Below are positions 1 to 6,908 of a stretch of DNA of 9,445 nt, piece by piece. Origin of the DNA: an uncultured Sphingomonas sp. GTDB taxonomy: Bacteria > Pseudomonadota > Alphaproteobacteria > Sphingomonadales > Sphingomonadaceae. The stretch covers positions 1 to 9,445 of the forward strand of contig CAKTFL010000055.1 of the NCBI GenBank assembly GCA_934555855.1, read 5' to 3'. The translations under genes were made by a program, and so were the position numbers. The notes beneath the pieces were generated by a model that saw only the letters and a list, made by a program, of their open reading frames with translations, had not been told where the DNA came from and ran no database searches. Positions within the stretch are counted from its first letter, which is position 1, and each line of letters begins with the position of its first letter.

Positions 1-450
1 GAGCCGCTCGACAGGCCGGGCATCGACCTTCCCGCCAGCCGGATTGCGCCAACCCACCGCCGCCTGATCGAGGTGCCGGTGACGCTGATCGAGGATTGGC
101 CGGGGCATCTGCGCCCGTTCCAGATCTGCGCGCTGTCGGCTGCGGAAGCGCGGGCCGCGCTCGATCATGCGGCCCGGGCAGGTCACGCGGCGGTGACGAT
201 CGTGAGCCACAGCTTCGAACTCGCCACCCGTGCGCGCACCCATGCCAACGCGATCCACGTCCGCCGCTTCGACGCACTGTGCGCGATGCTGGCGGAACGG
301 CACGAGGTGCTGCCGACCACCCGCTTCGCCGATCAGCCGCCGCTGGCGCTGGAACAGGATGATCGCCCGCTCGCGCCCGACCTGCTGCGGACAGGCCGGC
401 GACAGGCGGAGCAGCTCTGGTCCAACTGGATCGAGGAGCGCCAGACGTGA
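1..450 (+). CDS. Probable polysaccharide deacetylase, 3' part only
   Basis: The reading frame is open from the first base of the window and ends at TGA 448-450, so 149 C-terminal codons are visible and the true start lies to the left. An internal GTG at 73 could be mistaken for a start, but the frame continues upstream without a stop, so I treat the gene as truncated by the window. The segment TIVSHSFELATR resembles the late histidine-bearing motif of NodB-type deacetylases. It is followed by a helix (FDALCAMLAE) and a short loop, as is common at the end of those proteins. Such enzymes remove N- or O-acetyl groups from surface polysaccharides. The catalytic Asp and His-His motifs would lie outside the window, so activity cannot be judged. 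The stop overlaps the next gene by four bases (GTGA), which points to one operon with an acetyltransferase. The family call is moderate and the specific substrate is unknown. Confidence 0.6.
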   Translation, partial: EPLDRPGIDLPASRIAPTHRRLIEVPVTLIEDWPGHLRPFQICALSAAEARAALDHAARAGHAAVTIVSHSFELATRARTHANAIHVRRFDALCAMLAERHEVLPTTRFADQPPLALEQDDRPLAPDLLRTGRRQAEQLWSNWIEERQT

Positions 451-1346
451 GCGAAGCGGCCGTCCTGCCCTTGCGGTTCCAGCTGGGGGCGCGGACGCTG
501 GCGGCGATCCCGCGCCGGCTGGTCAGGGTGGCGTTGTCGCTGGAGGAGGTGATGGCCCATCGCGTGCCCGTCCTGCCACCGGCCGGGCCGGGAACGGACG
601 GCTATCTGCTGACATCGCTGCCGGTCGATGGCTTGCCCGAGTTTCGTACGGACGGCCTGCTGGTCCATGTCCGCCAGCGCTACACGCGTCACCATGTCGA
701 CCTGCGGCTGGGCGTCGATGGTTGGGAGGCGGGGCTGTCGGCGAACACGCGAGCGGCCCTCAAGCGCAAGGCGAAGAAGCTGGCCGCCGCTTCCGGAGGT
801 ACGCTCGATATCCGGCGCTACGCCGGGGCCGAGGCGGTCACGGGCTTCCACACGCACGCGAGGGCGGTGTCGGCGAAGACCTATCAGGAGCGGCTGCTCG
901 CTGCAGGGTTGCCGGAAGACCCGGCGCCGCTGATTGGGCTTGCCGGAATGGACAAGGTGCGCGCCTGGCTGCTGTTCGTGGATGAGCGGGCAGTGGCCTA
1001 TCTCTGCTGCACGGCGGAGGGCGACACGCTGCGCTACGATCATGTCGGGCATGATCCTGCCATGGGCTCCCTGTCGCCCGGAGCCGTGCTACAGGCAGCG
1101 GCGTTGCGCGACCTGCTCGGCGAGGGTCGCTTCCGGTTCTTCGACTTCACGGAAGGGGAGGGGCAGCATAAGCGGACGCTGGCCTCGGGCGGGACCGCGT
1201 GCGTGGACCTGCTGCTGCTGCGGCCGACGGTGGCGAACCGAGTCATAATGGCTGGCCTTTCGGTTTTCGATCGCGCCGTTTCCCGTGCAAAGCAGGCCGC
1301 AGCGCATCCGGTGCTGGCCCGGCTCGCGAAAAGAGTGCGCCGCTAG
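447..1346 (+). CDS. GNAT-type acetyltransferase, BioF2/FemAB-like
   Basis: This 299-residue protein starts at GTG 447, inside the stop codon of the preceding gene, so it is probably translationally coupled to it. It resembles the BioF2-like acetyltransferase domain (GNAT fold, related to FemAB and CelD proteins), common in exopolysaccharide gene clusters. Visible signs are a basic stretch at about residues 101-112 ([12 protein letters not shown]), a central strand pair around 172-200 ([13 protein letters not shown], then LRYDHVGHD), the SPGAVL helix start at about 210, and the [13 protein letters not shown] segment at 231-243. That last segment matches the family's usual FDFG-GD-YK region before the last strands. 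No signal peptide or membrane segment is evident, so it should be cytoplasmic. The adjacent deacetylase suggests it acylates or otherwise decorates a sugar or lipid-linked intermediate, which is inference. A FemAB-like aminoacyl transfer cannot be excluded. Confidence 0.75.
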   Translation: MSEAAVLPLRFQLGARTLAAIPRRLVRVALSLEEVMAHRVPVLPPAGPGTDGYLLTSLPVDGLPEFRTDGLLVHVRQRYTRHHVDLRLGVDGWEAGLSANTRAALKRKAKKLAAASGGTLDIRRYAGAEAVTGFHTHARAVSAKTYQERLLAAGLPEDPAPLIGLAGMDKVRAWLLFVDERAVAYLCCTAEGDTLRYDHVGHDPAMGSLSPGAVLQAAALRDLLGEGRFRFFDFTEGEGQHKRTLASGGTACVDLLLLRPTVANRVIMAGLSVFDRAVSRAKQAAAHPVLARLAKRVRR

Positions 1347-1360
1347 CCCCGCTGCCTTAC

Positions 1361-2101
1361 ATGCAGGGGGTGCATATTCTCGCGCCCGCTTTGGTCCTGT
1401 CCGTCCGCGCCCATGGAGAACATGGCGCGATCGTCCGGGCGCTGACCCGCGACGACGGGGTCCAGCCGGGTTATGTCCGGGGAGGACGGTCGCGTGCGCT
1501 GCGGCCGGTGCTTCAGCCCGCGAACAGCGTGTTGGGTGAGTGGCGCGCCCGGACCGGCGAGCAGCTCGCTGCGCTGACGGTGGAACTGGTCGAGAGCCGG
1601 GCGGCGCTGCACGGCGAGCCGCTCGCAGCGGCGGCGCTCGCCTGGGTCACGGCGCTGACCGCCGCCGCCCTGCCGGAGGCGCAGCCCTATCCGCGATTGT
1701 ACGATGCGCTGGATGGGGTGATCGGCGCCGTCGCGGCGGCGCTATCCGTGCGGGGCTGGGCGCCGGCGCTGGTTCGCTATGAGCTGCTGCTGCTGGCCGA
1801 GTTGGGATTCGGTCTGGCGTTGGACCGATGCGTGGTCACGGGCGCGGGCGGTGAGCTGGACTTCGTCAGCCCGCGAAGCGGCTCCGCGGTGTCGCGCGGG
1901 GCGGCCATCGGCTATGAGGACAAGCTATTGCGACTGCCGCCCTTTCTGGTCGACGGCGCGGATGCGGACTGGCCGGCAGTGTTCGACGGCCTTAGGCTGA
2001 CGGGGCATTTCCTGGAACGCGATATCCTGCTCGACCGGCGGATCGATGTGACCGGCGCGAGGGGGCGGCTGGTCGAGCGGATGAAAAGGGCAGTTGCGTG
2101 A
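1361..2101 (+). CDS. recO: DNA repair protein RecO
   Basis: RecO loads RecA onto single-stranded DNA with RecR (RecFOR pathway) and anneals complementary strands. From ATG 1361 the product is 246 residues, the usual family length. The N-terminal OB-fold shows the conserved pattern [19 protein letters not shown] (residues 11-29) and then [14 protein letters not shown] (36-49). The helical C-terminal part contains [19 protein letters not shown] (139-157) and HFLERDIL (216-223). Only one cysteine (C157) remains where zinc-binding RecO proteins carry CxxC pairs, so the zinc site appears lost, as in many proteobacterial RecO proteins. The open frame extends back to 1199 inside the upstream gene, but homology begins only near 1361. 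GTG 1370 is an alternative start; neither has a clear ribosome-binding site. The gene lies 14 bases after the acetyltransferase and is followed at once by leuB. Confidence 0.92.
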   Translation: MQGVHILAPALVLSVRAHGEHGAIVRALTRDDGVQPGYVRGGRSRALRPVLQPANSVLGEWRARTGEQLAALTVELVESRAALHGEPLAAAALAWVTALTAAALPEAQPYPRLYDALDGVIGAVAAALSVRGWAPALVRYELLLLAELGFGLALDRCVVTGAGGELDFVSPRSGSAVSRGAAIGYEDKLLRLPPFLVDGADADWPAVFDGLRLTGHFLERDILLDRRIDVTGARGRLVERMKRAVA

Positions 2102-2116
2102 GCGCGTCCCTCCCGG

Positions 2117-2122
2117 CAGGAA
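2117..2122 (+). promoter_or_regulatory. Ribosome-binding site deciding the leuB start
   Basis: CAGGAA lies eight bases before ATG 2131. It supports that ATG over the in-frame GTG at 2098, which overlaps the recO stop and would add 11 residues with no LeuB similarity. Confidence 0.6.
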
Positions 2123-2130
2123 CGCCGGCC

Positions 2131-3177
2131 ATGACATTGATCGCGATCCTGGCCGGCGACGGTATCGGCCCTGAAGTCACCGTCGAAGCGCGCCGCGTGC
2201 TGGAAGCGTTGGGACTGAACCTTTCTTTCGAGGAAGCGCCGGTGGGCGGAGCGGCCTATACCGCCGCCGGCCAGCCGCTGCCGCCCGAGACGCTGGCGCT
2301 GGCGAAGCGCGCCGATGCGGTGCTGTTCGGCGCGGTGGGCGATCCGCAGTTCGATGCGCTGGAGCGCCGTCTGCGACCCGAAGCGGCGATCCTGGGCCTG
2401 CGTCGCGAGCTGGGGCTGTTCGCGAACCTGCGGCCGGCGCGGCTGTTTCCGGGGCTGGAGGACGCGTCGGCGCTCCGCCCGGAAGTGGCGGGCGCGATCG
2501 ACCTGGTGATCGTCCGCGAGCTGACCGGAGACGTGTATTTCGGTGAGAAGGGTAGTCGCACCACCCCGGCGGGCCTCAGGCAGGGCTATGACGTCATGGC
2601 CTATGACGAGGCGGAGGTCGCCCGTATCGCGCGGGTGGGGTTCGAGGCGGCGCGCAAGCGGCAGGGACGGCTTTGTTCGGTGGACAAGGCGAACGTGCTC
2701 GAAACCTCGCAACTGTGGCGTGACGTGGTGATCGAGGTCGCCGCCGAGTTCCCGGACGTGGCGCTGACCCATATGTACGTCGACAACGCGGCTATGCAGC
2801 TGGTGCGTAATCCTGGCCAATTCGACGTCATCGTCACCGGCAACCTGTTCGGCGACATCCTGTCGGACCAGGCATCGATGTGCGCGGGATCGATTGGGAT
2901 GCTGCCGTCCGCCTCCCTCGGCAGCGATACGCGCGGCATGTACGAGCCGATCCACGGCTCCGCCCCTGATATCGCCGGGCAGGGCGTCGCCAACCCCTGC
3001 GCGGCGATCCTGTCGGCGGCGATGCTGCTTCGCCATTCGCTCCGCCAGCCGGAGGCGGCCGACCGGGTCGAGGCCGCGGTGATCGGCGCGGTGAAGGACG
3101 GCGCGCGTACGGCCGATCTGGGCGGCAGCGCGACGACCCGTCAGGTCGGCGATGCGGTGCTGGCTCGGCTGGGTTAA
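2131..3177 (+). CDS. leuB: 3-isopropylmalate dehydrogenase
   Basis: LeuB oxidises and decarboxylates 3-isopropylmalate to 2-oxoisocaproate with NAD+, the third dedicated step of leucine synthesis, as a cytoplasmic dimer. Starting at ATG 2131 the product is 348 residues, typical of the family, and opens with the expected [16 protein letters not shown]. Substrate arginines are visible at R91 and R101 ([13 protein letters not shown]) and R129 ([11 protein letters not shown]), with the catalytic Tyr at 136. The catalytic Lys is K186 (DKANVLE). Metal-binding aspartates are D218 (YVDNAAMQ), D242 and D246 (GDILSDQAS). The NAD-binding loop [15 protein letters not shown] is at 275-289. The ELTG-YFG form separates it from isocitrate and tartrate dehydrogenases. 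leuC and leuD are not in the window; the gene instead follows recO by 29 bases, so it may share the recO transcript. Its TAA stop overlaps the stop of the convergent gene. Confidence 0.98.
   Translation: MTLIAILAGDGIGPEVTVEARRVLEALGLNLSFEEAPVGGAAYTAAGQPLPPETLALAKRADAVLFGAVGDPQFDALERRLRPEAAILGLRRELGLFANLRPARLFPGLEDASALRPEVAGAIDLVIVRELTGDVYFGEKGSRTTPAGLRQGYDVMAYDEAEVARIARVGFEAARKRQGRLCSVDKANVLETSQLWRDVVIEVAAEFPDVALTHMYVDNAAMQLVRNPGQFDVIVTGNLFGDILSDQASMCAGSIGMLPSASLGSDTRGMYEPIHGSAPDIAGQGVANPCAAILSAAMLLRHSLRQPEAADRVEAAVIGAVKDGARTADLGGSATTRQVGDAVLARLG
3174..3177. other. Shared TTAA: overlapping convergent stop codons
   Basis: The leuB stop TAA (3175-3177) and the leftward glycosyltransferase stop TAA (3176-3174 on the minus strand) lie within one palindromic TTAA. 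The two genes meet with no spacer. No hairpin followed by a T run is visible around the junction, so each transcript must end inside the opposing gene or by a factor-dependent mechanism. Confidence 0.95.
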
Positions 3178-4409
3178 ACCCAGCTCCTGAACCAGGTCCA
3201 GCGACGAAAAGCATCGGGTCCGGCCAGCTCCGTCGCCGCCAGAATTGGATAGAAACGGACGAACAGGATGGCGGCGGCGAGCAGAAACGCTTCGTCCCAA
3301 TAGCGCAGCTTGTCGCGCCAATGGTCGATGGCGGCCGCGATGACCAGCGGCAGCCAGATGCTCGAAAGATAATAATAGTAGAAGAAGGTGGGCGATTTCA
3401 GAACCGGCGCCCACATAAGCCAGGATGCGAGCCAGATCGCCGCGACTACTCCTGCCTTGCCGTCCCGATCGCGTGCCGACGCCCACAGGCAGGCGAGCAC
3501 CGCCATCAGCCCACTCCACATGATCGCCGGATTGCCGAGAAACAGAATCCCGCGCTGCGCGCCATCAGCCTGTTCGTACAGATACCAGATCGGGCGCTTC
3601 ATCAACACCCAGCCCGTCCAGTCGGACTGATAGGTGTGCGGGGGCAGGACCTGCGACTGTTCTTGCAGCATATGCAGCTGGAACGGCAGCAGCGTCGCCA
3701 GCGTCAGCGGCTCGTGAGCGTAGAAGAAGGCGGGCAGGAAGGTGAGGAGATAGGCGCCGATGCTGCCGGCCCCGAGCAGCACCAGACCCGTGACTGCGCC
3801 CAGGCCGGGCCAGCGCTCGGAATGGCCCCGCCGCGCGACAAGGAACGCGATGCCGGCAAAGGCGACGTAAGGCGCGGCAGTCCACTTCGCGCCGGCTGCC
3901 AGCCCGAGCAACACGCTTCCCGCGAGCCAGCGTCGCCGCGCCTGTCCCTCCTCGCCGCGCATCGCCCAGAGCAGCACGGCCGTCCCGCACACGACCAGGG
4001 CCGCCATGAACCCGTCCAGCATGGCGATCCGCGCCTGAACGAAGACGGTGAAGTTCAGCAGCACCATCAACGCGCCGAGCGTTGCCGTCCGCAGCCGGTC
4101 GTACATCAGCCACAGGATCGCGAACGCTCCCATCACCGTCGCCGTGCCGGCCAGCGTCGACAGCGCCCGCCACCCAACCGGATTGTCGCCGAACAGCATC
4201 ATGCCGAGCGCGATCAGCTCCTTGCCCAGCATGGGATGTTCGACGTTGCGCGGCTCGGCGAGCGCCAGCAGCGTGCGCGCTGCCGGCACGTAATGAACCT
4301 CATCGAAGACGAGCAGGTGCGGCACGGCAAGCTGCCAGCTGAACAGCGCCTGGGCGAAAATCCCGATCAGAAGCGCGACGAAACGGGGGTGATCGAGCTT
4401 GAACGGCAC
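3174..4409 (-). CDS. Membrane glycosyltransferase, protein O-mannosyltransferase (GT39/PMT) family
   Basis: This is a multi-pass inner-membrane protein of 411 residues with about nine to eleven hydrophobic segments. PMT enzymes transfer mannose from a polyprenyl-phosphate donor to Ser/Thr of exported proteins. The first periplasmic loop carries the acidic pair in VFDEVHY (D36, E37), which matches the catalytic Asp-Glu of PMTs, followed by [11 protein letters not shown] (57-67), the family's HPPLGK-like stretch. [16 protein letters not shown] and [20 protein letters not shown] also fit bacterial PMTs. The protein is shorter than fungal PMTs (700 or more residues) and lacks a MIR domain. I chose GTG 4409, preceded by AAGGA; a TTG at 4472 would add 21 poorly hydrophobic residues and reach almost to the metZ start. 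The acceptor and sugar are unknown, and a lipid A or polysaccharide sugar transferase of the related ArnT/GT83 clan is the main alternative. It is divergent from metZ and no partner gene is adjacent. Confidence 0.85.
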   Translation of the reverse strand: MPFKLDHPRFVALLIGIFAQALFSWQLAVPHLLVFDEVHYVPAARTLLALAEPRNVEHPMLGKELIALGMMLFGDNPVGWRALSTLAGTATVMGAFAILWLMYDRLRTATLGALMVLLNFTVFVQARIAMLDGFMAALVVCGTAVLLWAMRGEEGQARRRWLAGSVLLGLAAGAKWTAAPYVAFAGIAFLVARRGHSERWPGLGAVTGLVLLGAGSIGAYLLTFLPAFFYAHEPLTLATLLPFQLHMLQEQSQVLPPHTYQSDWTGWVLMKRPIWYLYEQADGAQRGILFLGNPAIMWSGLMAVLACLWASARDRDGKAGVVAAIWLASWLMWAPVLKSPTFFYYYYLSSIWLPLVIAAAIDHWRDKLRYWDEAFLLAAAILFVRFYPILAATELAGPDAFRRWTWFRSWV

Positions 4410-4474
4410 GCCGTCCTTTTCCCTGGACGCCGCCTTTCTTGCAAGCGCCGGCCGAGACGGGCAAAGCGGCAATC
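4410..4474. promoter_or_regulatory. Divergent promoter region between the PMT-family gene and metZ
   Basis: This 65-base gap must hold the start signals for both divergent genes unless transcription begins within a coding region. No convincing -35/-10 pair is visible. It contains a perfect 8-base palindrome CTTGCAAG (4438-4445). It also contains a weak 5-base inverted repeat, CGTCC (4412-4416) with GGACG (4425-4429), which on the minus strand overlaps the AAGGA ribosome-binding site of the glycosyltransferase gene. TTGCAAGCGC (4439-4448) recalls one strand of SAM-II riboswitches, but the partner strand was not found. Confidence 0.45.
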
Positions 4475-5680
4475 ATGAAGCGCAAGACGGGTCAGGACCG
4501 CTCGATCACCCAGAACTGGCGTCCGGCGACGCGTGCCATTCGCGGCGGCACCGCCCGCTCGGAATGGGGCGAAACGTCGGAGGCGCTGTTTCTGACATCG
4601 GGCTATAGCTATGACTGCGCCGGGGATGCCGCAGCTCGGTTTGCTGGCGAGCAGGCCGGCATGACCTATTCGCGGCTCCAGAATCCGACGACTGAGATGC
4701 TGGAGGAGCGGATCGCCCTGCTGGAGGGCGCTGAGGCGTGCCGCACCATGGCGAGCGGCATGGCCGCGATGACTGCGGCGCTGCTCTGCCAGCTTCAGGC
4801 CGGCGACCATGTCGTGGCAGGGCGCGCCGCGTTCGGCTCCTGCCGCTGGCTGACCGACACGCTGCTGCCGAAATTCGGGATCGCCAGCACGATCGTGGAC
4901 GCGCGCGACCCGCAGCAGTTCATCGACGCGGCGCGCGACCATACGAAGCTGTTCTTCTTCGAAACGCCCGCCAATCCGACCATGGACGTGGTGGACCTGC
5001 GCGCGGTGTGCGCCATCGCGCGAGAGCGGGGCATTCGGACAGTGGTCGACAACGCGTTCGCGACTCCGGCGCTGCAACGGCCGATGGAGTTCGGCGCCGA
5101 TATCACCGCTTATTCGGCGACCAAGATGATGGACGGGCAGGGACGCGTCATGGCCGGCGCGGTGTGCGGCTCGGCGGCGTTCATCAATGACGAGCTGCTG
5201 CCCTTTACCCGCAACACCGGCCCGACATTGGCGCCGTTCAACGCCTGGGTGGTGATGAAGGGGCTGGAAACGCTGGATCTGCGGATTCGGCATCAGTCGA
5301 CGAGCGCGCTGACCGTTGCCGGTTTTCTGGAAGGGCGCGTGCCGCGGGTCAATTATCCCGGCCTGCCCAGCCACTCCCAGCACGCGCTGGCCATGAGCCA
5401 GATGGACGCCGCCGGCCCGATCTTCTCCCTGGAAGTAGCGGGGCGCGAGCAGGCCCATGCTCTGCTCGACGCGCTGGAGCTGATCGATATCTCGAACAAT
5501 ATCGGCGACTCGCGGTCACTGATGACCCATCCGGCCTCCACCACCCATGCCGGCCTGTCGGCGGAAACCCGGGCGGCGATGGGCGTCGGCGAGGGTATGC
5601 TGCGCCTGAATGTCGGGCTGGAGGACGTCGCCGATCTGCTGGACGACCTCGGCCAGGCGCTGGACAGGGTCGGCCTGTGA
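4475..5680 (+). CDS. metZ: O-succinylhomoserine sulfhydrylase
   Basis: MetZ is a PLP enzyme of the Cys/Met metabolism family that makes homocysteine from an O-acylhomoserine and sulfide, bypassing cystathionine. From ATG 4475 the product is 401 residues, the normal length, and opens with the TQNWRPATRAIRGG segment typical of MetZ. Visible active-site elements are YSRLQNPT (65-72, phosphate binding by the neighbouring subunit), SGMAA (94-98), D192 in VDNAFATP (pairs with the pyridine nitrogen), the Schiff-base lysine K217 in AYSATKMMDGQGR, and R377 in LRLNVGLED (substrate carboxylate). DGQGR after the lysine and the overall pattern favour MetZ over cystathionine gamma-lyase or MetY. Acyl specificity (succinyl or acetyl) cannot be settled by eye. 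A TTG at 4439 would extend it by 12 residues and is unlikely. The gene heads a rightward run with apaG 30 bases downstream. Confidence 0.93.
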   Translation: MKRKTGQDRSITQNWRPATRAIRGGTARSEWGETSEALFLTSGYSYDCAGDAAARFAGEQAGMTYSRLQNPTTEMLEERIALLEGAEACRTMASGMAAMTAALLCQLQAGDHVVAGRAAFGSCRWLTDTLLPKFGIASTIVDARDPQQFIDAARDHTKLFFFETPANPTMDVVDLRAVCAIARERGIRTVVDNAFATPALQRPMEFGADITAYSATKMMDGQGRVMAGAVCGSAAFINDELLPFTRNTGPTLAPFNAWVVMKGLETLDLRIRHQSTSALTVAGFLEGRVPRVNYPGLPSHSQHALAMSQMDAAGPIFSLEVAGREQAHALLDALELIDISNNIGDSRSLMTHPASTTHAGLSAETRAAMGVGEGMLRLNVGLEDVADLLDDLGQALDRVGL

Positions 5681-5710
5681 CGGAGGTCGGCCGGTGATCG
5701 AGGCGAGGCC

Positions 5711-6109
5711 GTGAAGGCGTTCTTCCCTCACGCGGCGACGACGCGCGGCGTCACGGTGCGGGTGTCGGTCAGCTACCTGCCCGAACAGTCGGAGCCGCAG
5801 CGTGGCCGCTGGTTCTGGGCCTATCACATCCGCATCGAGAATGGCGGTGACCGCACCGTCCAGCTACTGACCCGCCACTGGATCATCACCGACGGGCGCG
5901 GAGCGCGACACACGGTGGAGGGCGAAGGCGTGGTGGGCGAACAGCCCTTGATCGAGCCCGGCGCCAGCTACGATTATGTGTCCGGCTGTCCATTGGGAAC
6001 GTCCTCGGGTGCGATGCACGGCAATTACCGCATGGTCGGGGAGGATGGCATCAGTTTCGACGTGGATATTCCGGATTTCCCGTTGATCGCACCGGCGGTG
6101 ATGCAGTGA
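5711..6109 (+). CDS. apaG: ApaG protein (DUF525)
   Basis: ApaG is a small single-domain protein of fibronectin type III-like fold. It is linked by mutants in other bacteria to Co2+/Mg2+ resistance and to control of diadenosine tetraphosphate, but its biochemical role is not settled. The 132-residue product is full length. Family marks are VRVSVSYLPEQS at 16-27, WFWAYHIRIEN (34-44), the LLTRHWIITDG strand pair (52-62), the GEGVVGEQP glycine motif (71-79, the GxGxxGxxP pattern) and YRMVGEDGISFDVDIPDFPL near the end. The GTG start at 5711 has GAGG seven bases upstream (5700-5703). The gene follows metZ by 30 bases and its stop overlaps the next start in GTGA (6106-6109), so metZ, apaG and the LysR gene look like one transcript. 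Confidence 0.97.
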   Translation: MKAFFPHAATTRGVTVRVSVSYLPEQSEPQRGRWFWAYHIRIENGGDRTVQLLTRHWIITDGRGARHTVEGEGVVGEQPLIEPGASYDYVSGCPLGTSSGAMHGNYRMVGEDGISFDVDIPDFPLIAPAVMQ

Positions 6110-6897
6110 AGCGGACGCATCTTCCCCTGAATGGCCTGCGCGTGCTCGACGCGGCGGCGCGTCACCTGTCTTTCACCCGGGCGGCTGACGAGCTGGCGGT
6201 GACCCCGGCGGCGGTCGGGCAGCAGATCCGCGCACTGGAGGACACGCTGGGCGTAGTCCTGTTTCGGCGTACCACCCGTGGCCTGGAGCTGACGGCGGAG
6301 GGCGAGGCTGGGCTCGCGCCGCTGCGCGACGGCTTTCTCCAGTTCGAGGACGCGGTGCGGGCGATGCAGGCCGGGCAGTCGTCCAAATCGCTGACGATCG
6401 CGGCGCCTCGGGATGTGACCGAGAAGTGGCTGATGCCCCGGCTGGCGACAGTGGCCAAGGCGGACCCGGAGCTGCGCTTCGTGCTGGTCGCGGCCGACGA
6501 CGCGATGGACTTCACCGAGGCCAATCTGGATTTGGCCATTCGCTGGGGCAGCGGTCCCGGCGAACATCAGGGCGAAGCGCTTGAATCCGAGGGGCTGGTC
6601 ACCGTGGCCGCGTCGTCCGGGGTAGTGGAGGCGCTGATCGCCTGGCCGGGCGGGCCGGACGATATCTCGGCGGCGACCCTGCGCGTCGCGGATGCGGGGC
6701 TCGCCATCGATGCGGCGGCGGCCGGGCTGGGCCGGGCCACCGTGCCCGAGCTGCTGGCGGCCGGCGACCTGGCCGCGGGCAGGATCACGACCCTGGGCCC
6801 GCCGCAATCGGCGTCCGAGGGCTATTGGCTGGTCGCTCCGCTGCCGCAATGGCGACAGAAGAAGGTGCGGCTGCTGGTGGACGCGCTGACGAGCTGA
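6106..6897 (+). CDS. LysR-family regulator, GcvA-like, with a shortened effector domain
   Basis: This is a DNA-binding regulator of 263 residues. The N-terminal winged helix-turn-helix is intact: LPLNGLRVLDAAARHLSFTRAA (6-27), the recognition helix region VTPAAVGQQIRALED (32-46), and LGVVLFRRTTRGLELTAEGE. The opening most resembles the GcvA/AmpR branch. The effector-binding part begins well (LTIAAPRDVTEKWLMPRL at 96-112, then MDFTEANLDLAIRWGSGPG) and ends with AAAAGLGRATVPELLAAGDLAAGRI. Between about residues 171 and 191, however, only some 20 residues replace the roughly 55 usual in this branch, which explains the short length. The frame is unbroken, so this looks like a real in-frame loss and not a sequencing error. 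The GTG start overlaps the apaG stop. LysR genes often control a divergent neighbour; here the gene instead sits at the end of its own operon. Targets are unknown, and metZ is a reasonable guess. Confidence 0.93.
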   Translation: MKRTHLPLNGLRVLDAAARHLSFTRAADELAVTPAAVGQQIRALEDTLGVVLFRRTTRGLELTAEGEAGLAPLRDGFLQFEDAVRAMQAGQSSKSLTIAAPRDVTEKWLMPRLATVAKADPELRFVLVAADDAMDFTEANLDLAIRWGSGPGEHQGEALESEGLVTVAASSGVVEALIAWPGGPDDISAATLRVADAGLAIDAAAAGLGRATVPELLAAGDLAAGRITTLGPPQSASEGYWLVAPLPQWRQKKVRLLVDALTS

Positions 6898-6908
6898 TCC
6901 CTGGCGGC
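6898..6908. other. Eleven-base convergent gap without a terminator
   Basis: The LysR gene stop (TGA 6895-6897) and the serine hydrolase stop (TGA on the minus strand, 6911-6909) are separated by 11 bases. There is no hairpin or T tract here for an intrinsic terminator. Confidence 0.8.

Noticed and set aside
1912..3519. Minus-strand open frame of 535 codons opposite leuB
   Set aside because: It lies antisense to a certain leuB gene and ends inside recO. Its product is rich in Arg, His, Gln and Gly without any domain pattern, as expected from the complement of GC-rich codons.
4439..4474. Upstream TTG start for metZ, and TTG 4472 for the PMT-family gene
   Set aside because: Both would extend proteins beyond their family starts and make the divergent coding regions overlap. 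ATG 4475 and GTG 4409 fit better.
3321..4478. Plus-strand frame of 385 codons opposite the PMT-family gene
   Set aside because: The product is Arg/Gln/His-rich and low in hydrophobic residues, and the other strand encodes a clear membrane enzyme with catalytic motifs.
4367..5458. Minus-strand frame of 363 codons opposite metZ
   Set aside because: metZ carries every PLP-enzyme motif over the same bases. The antisense product has no recognisable motif.
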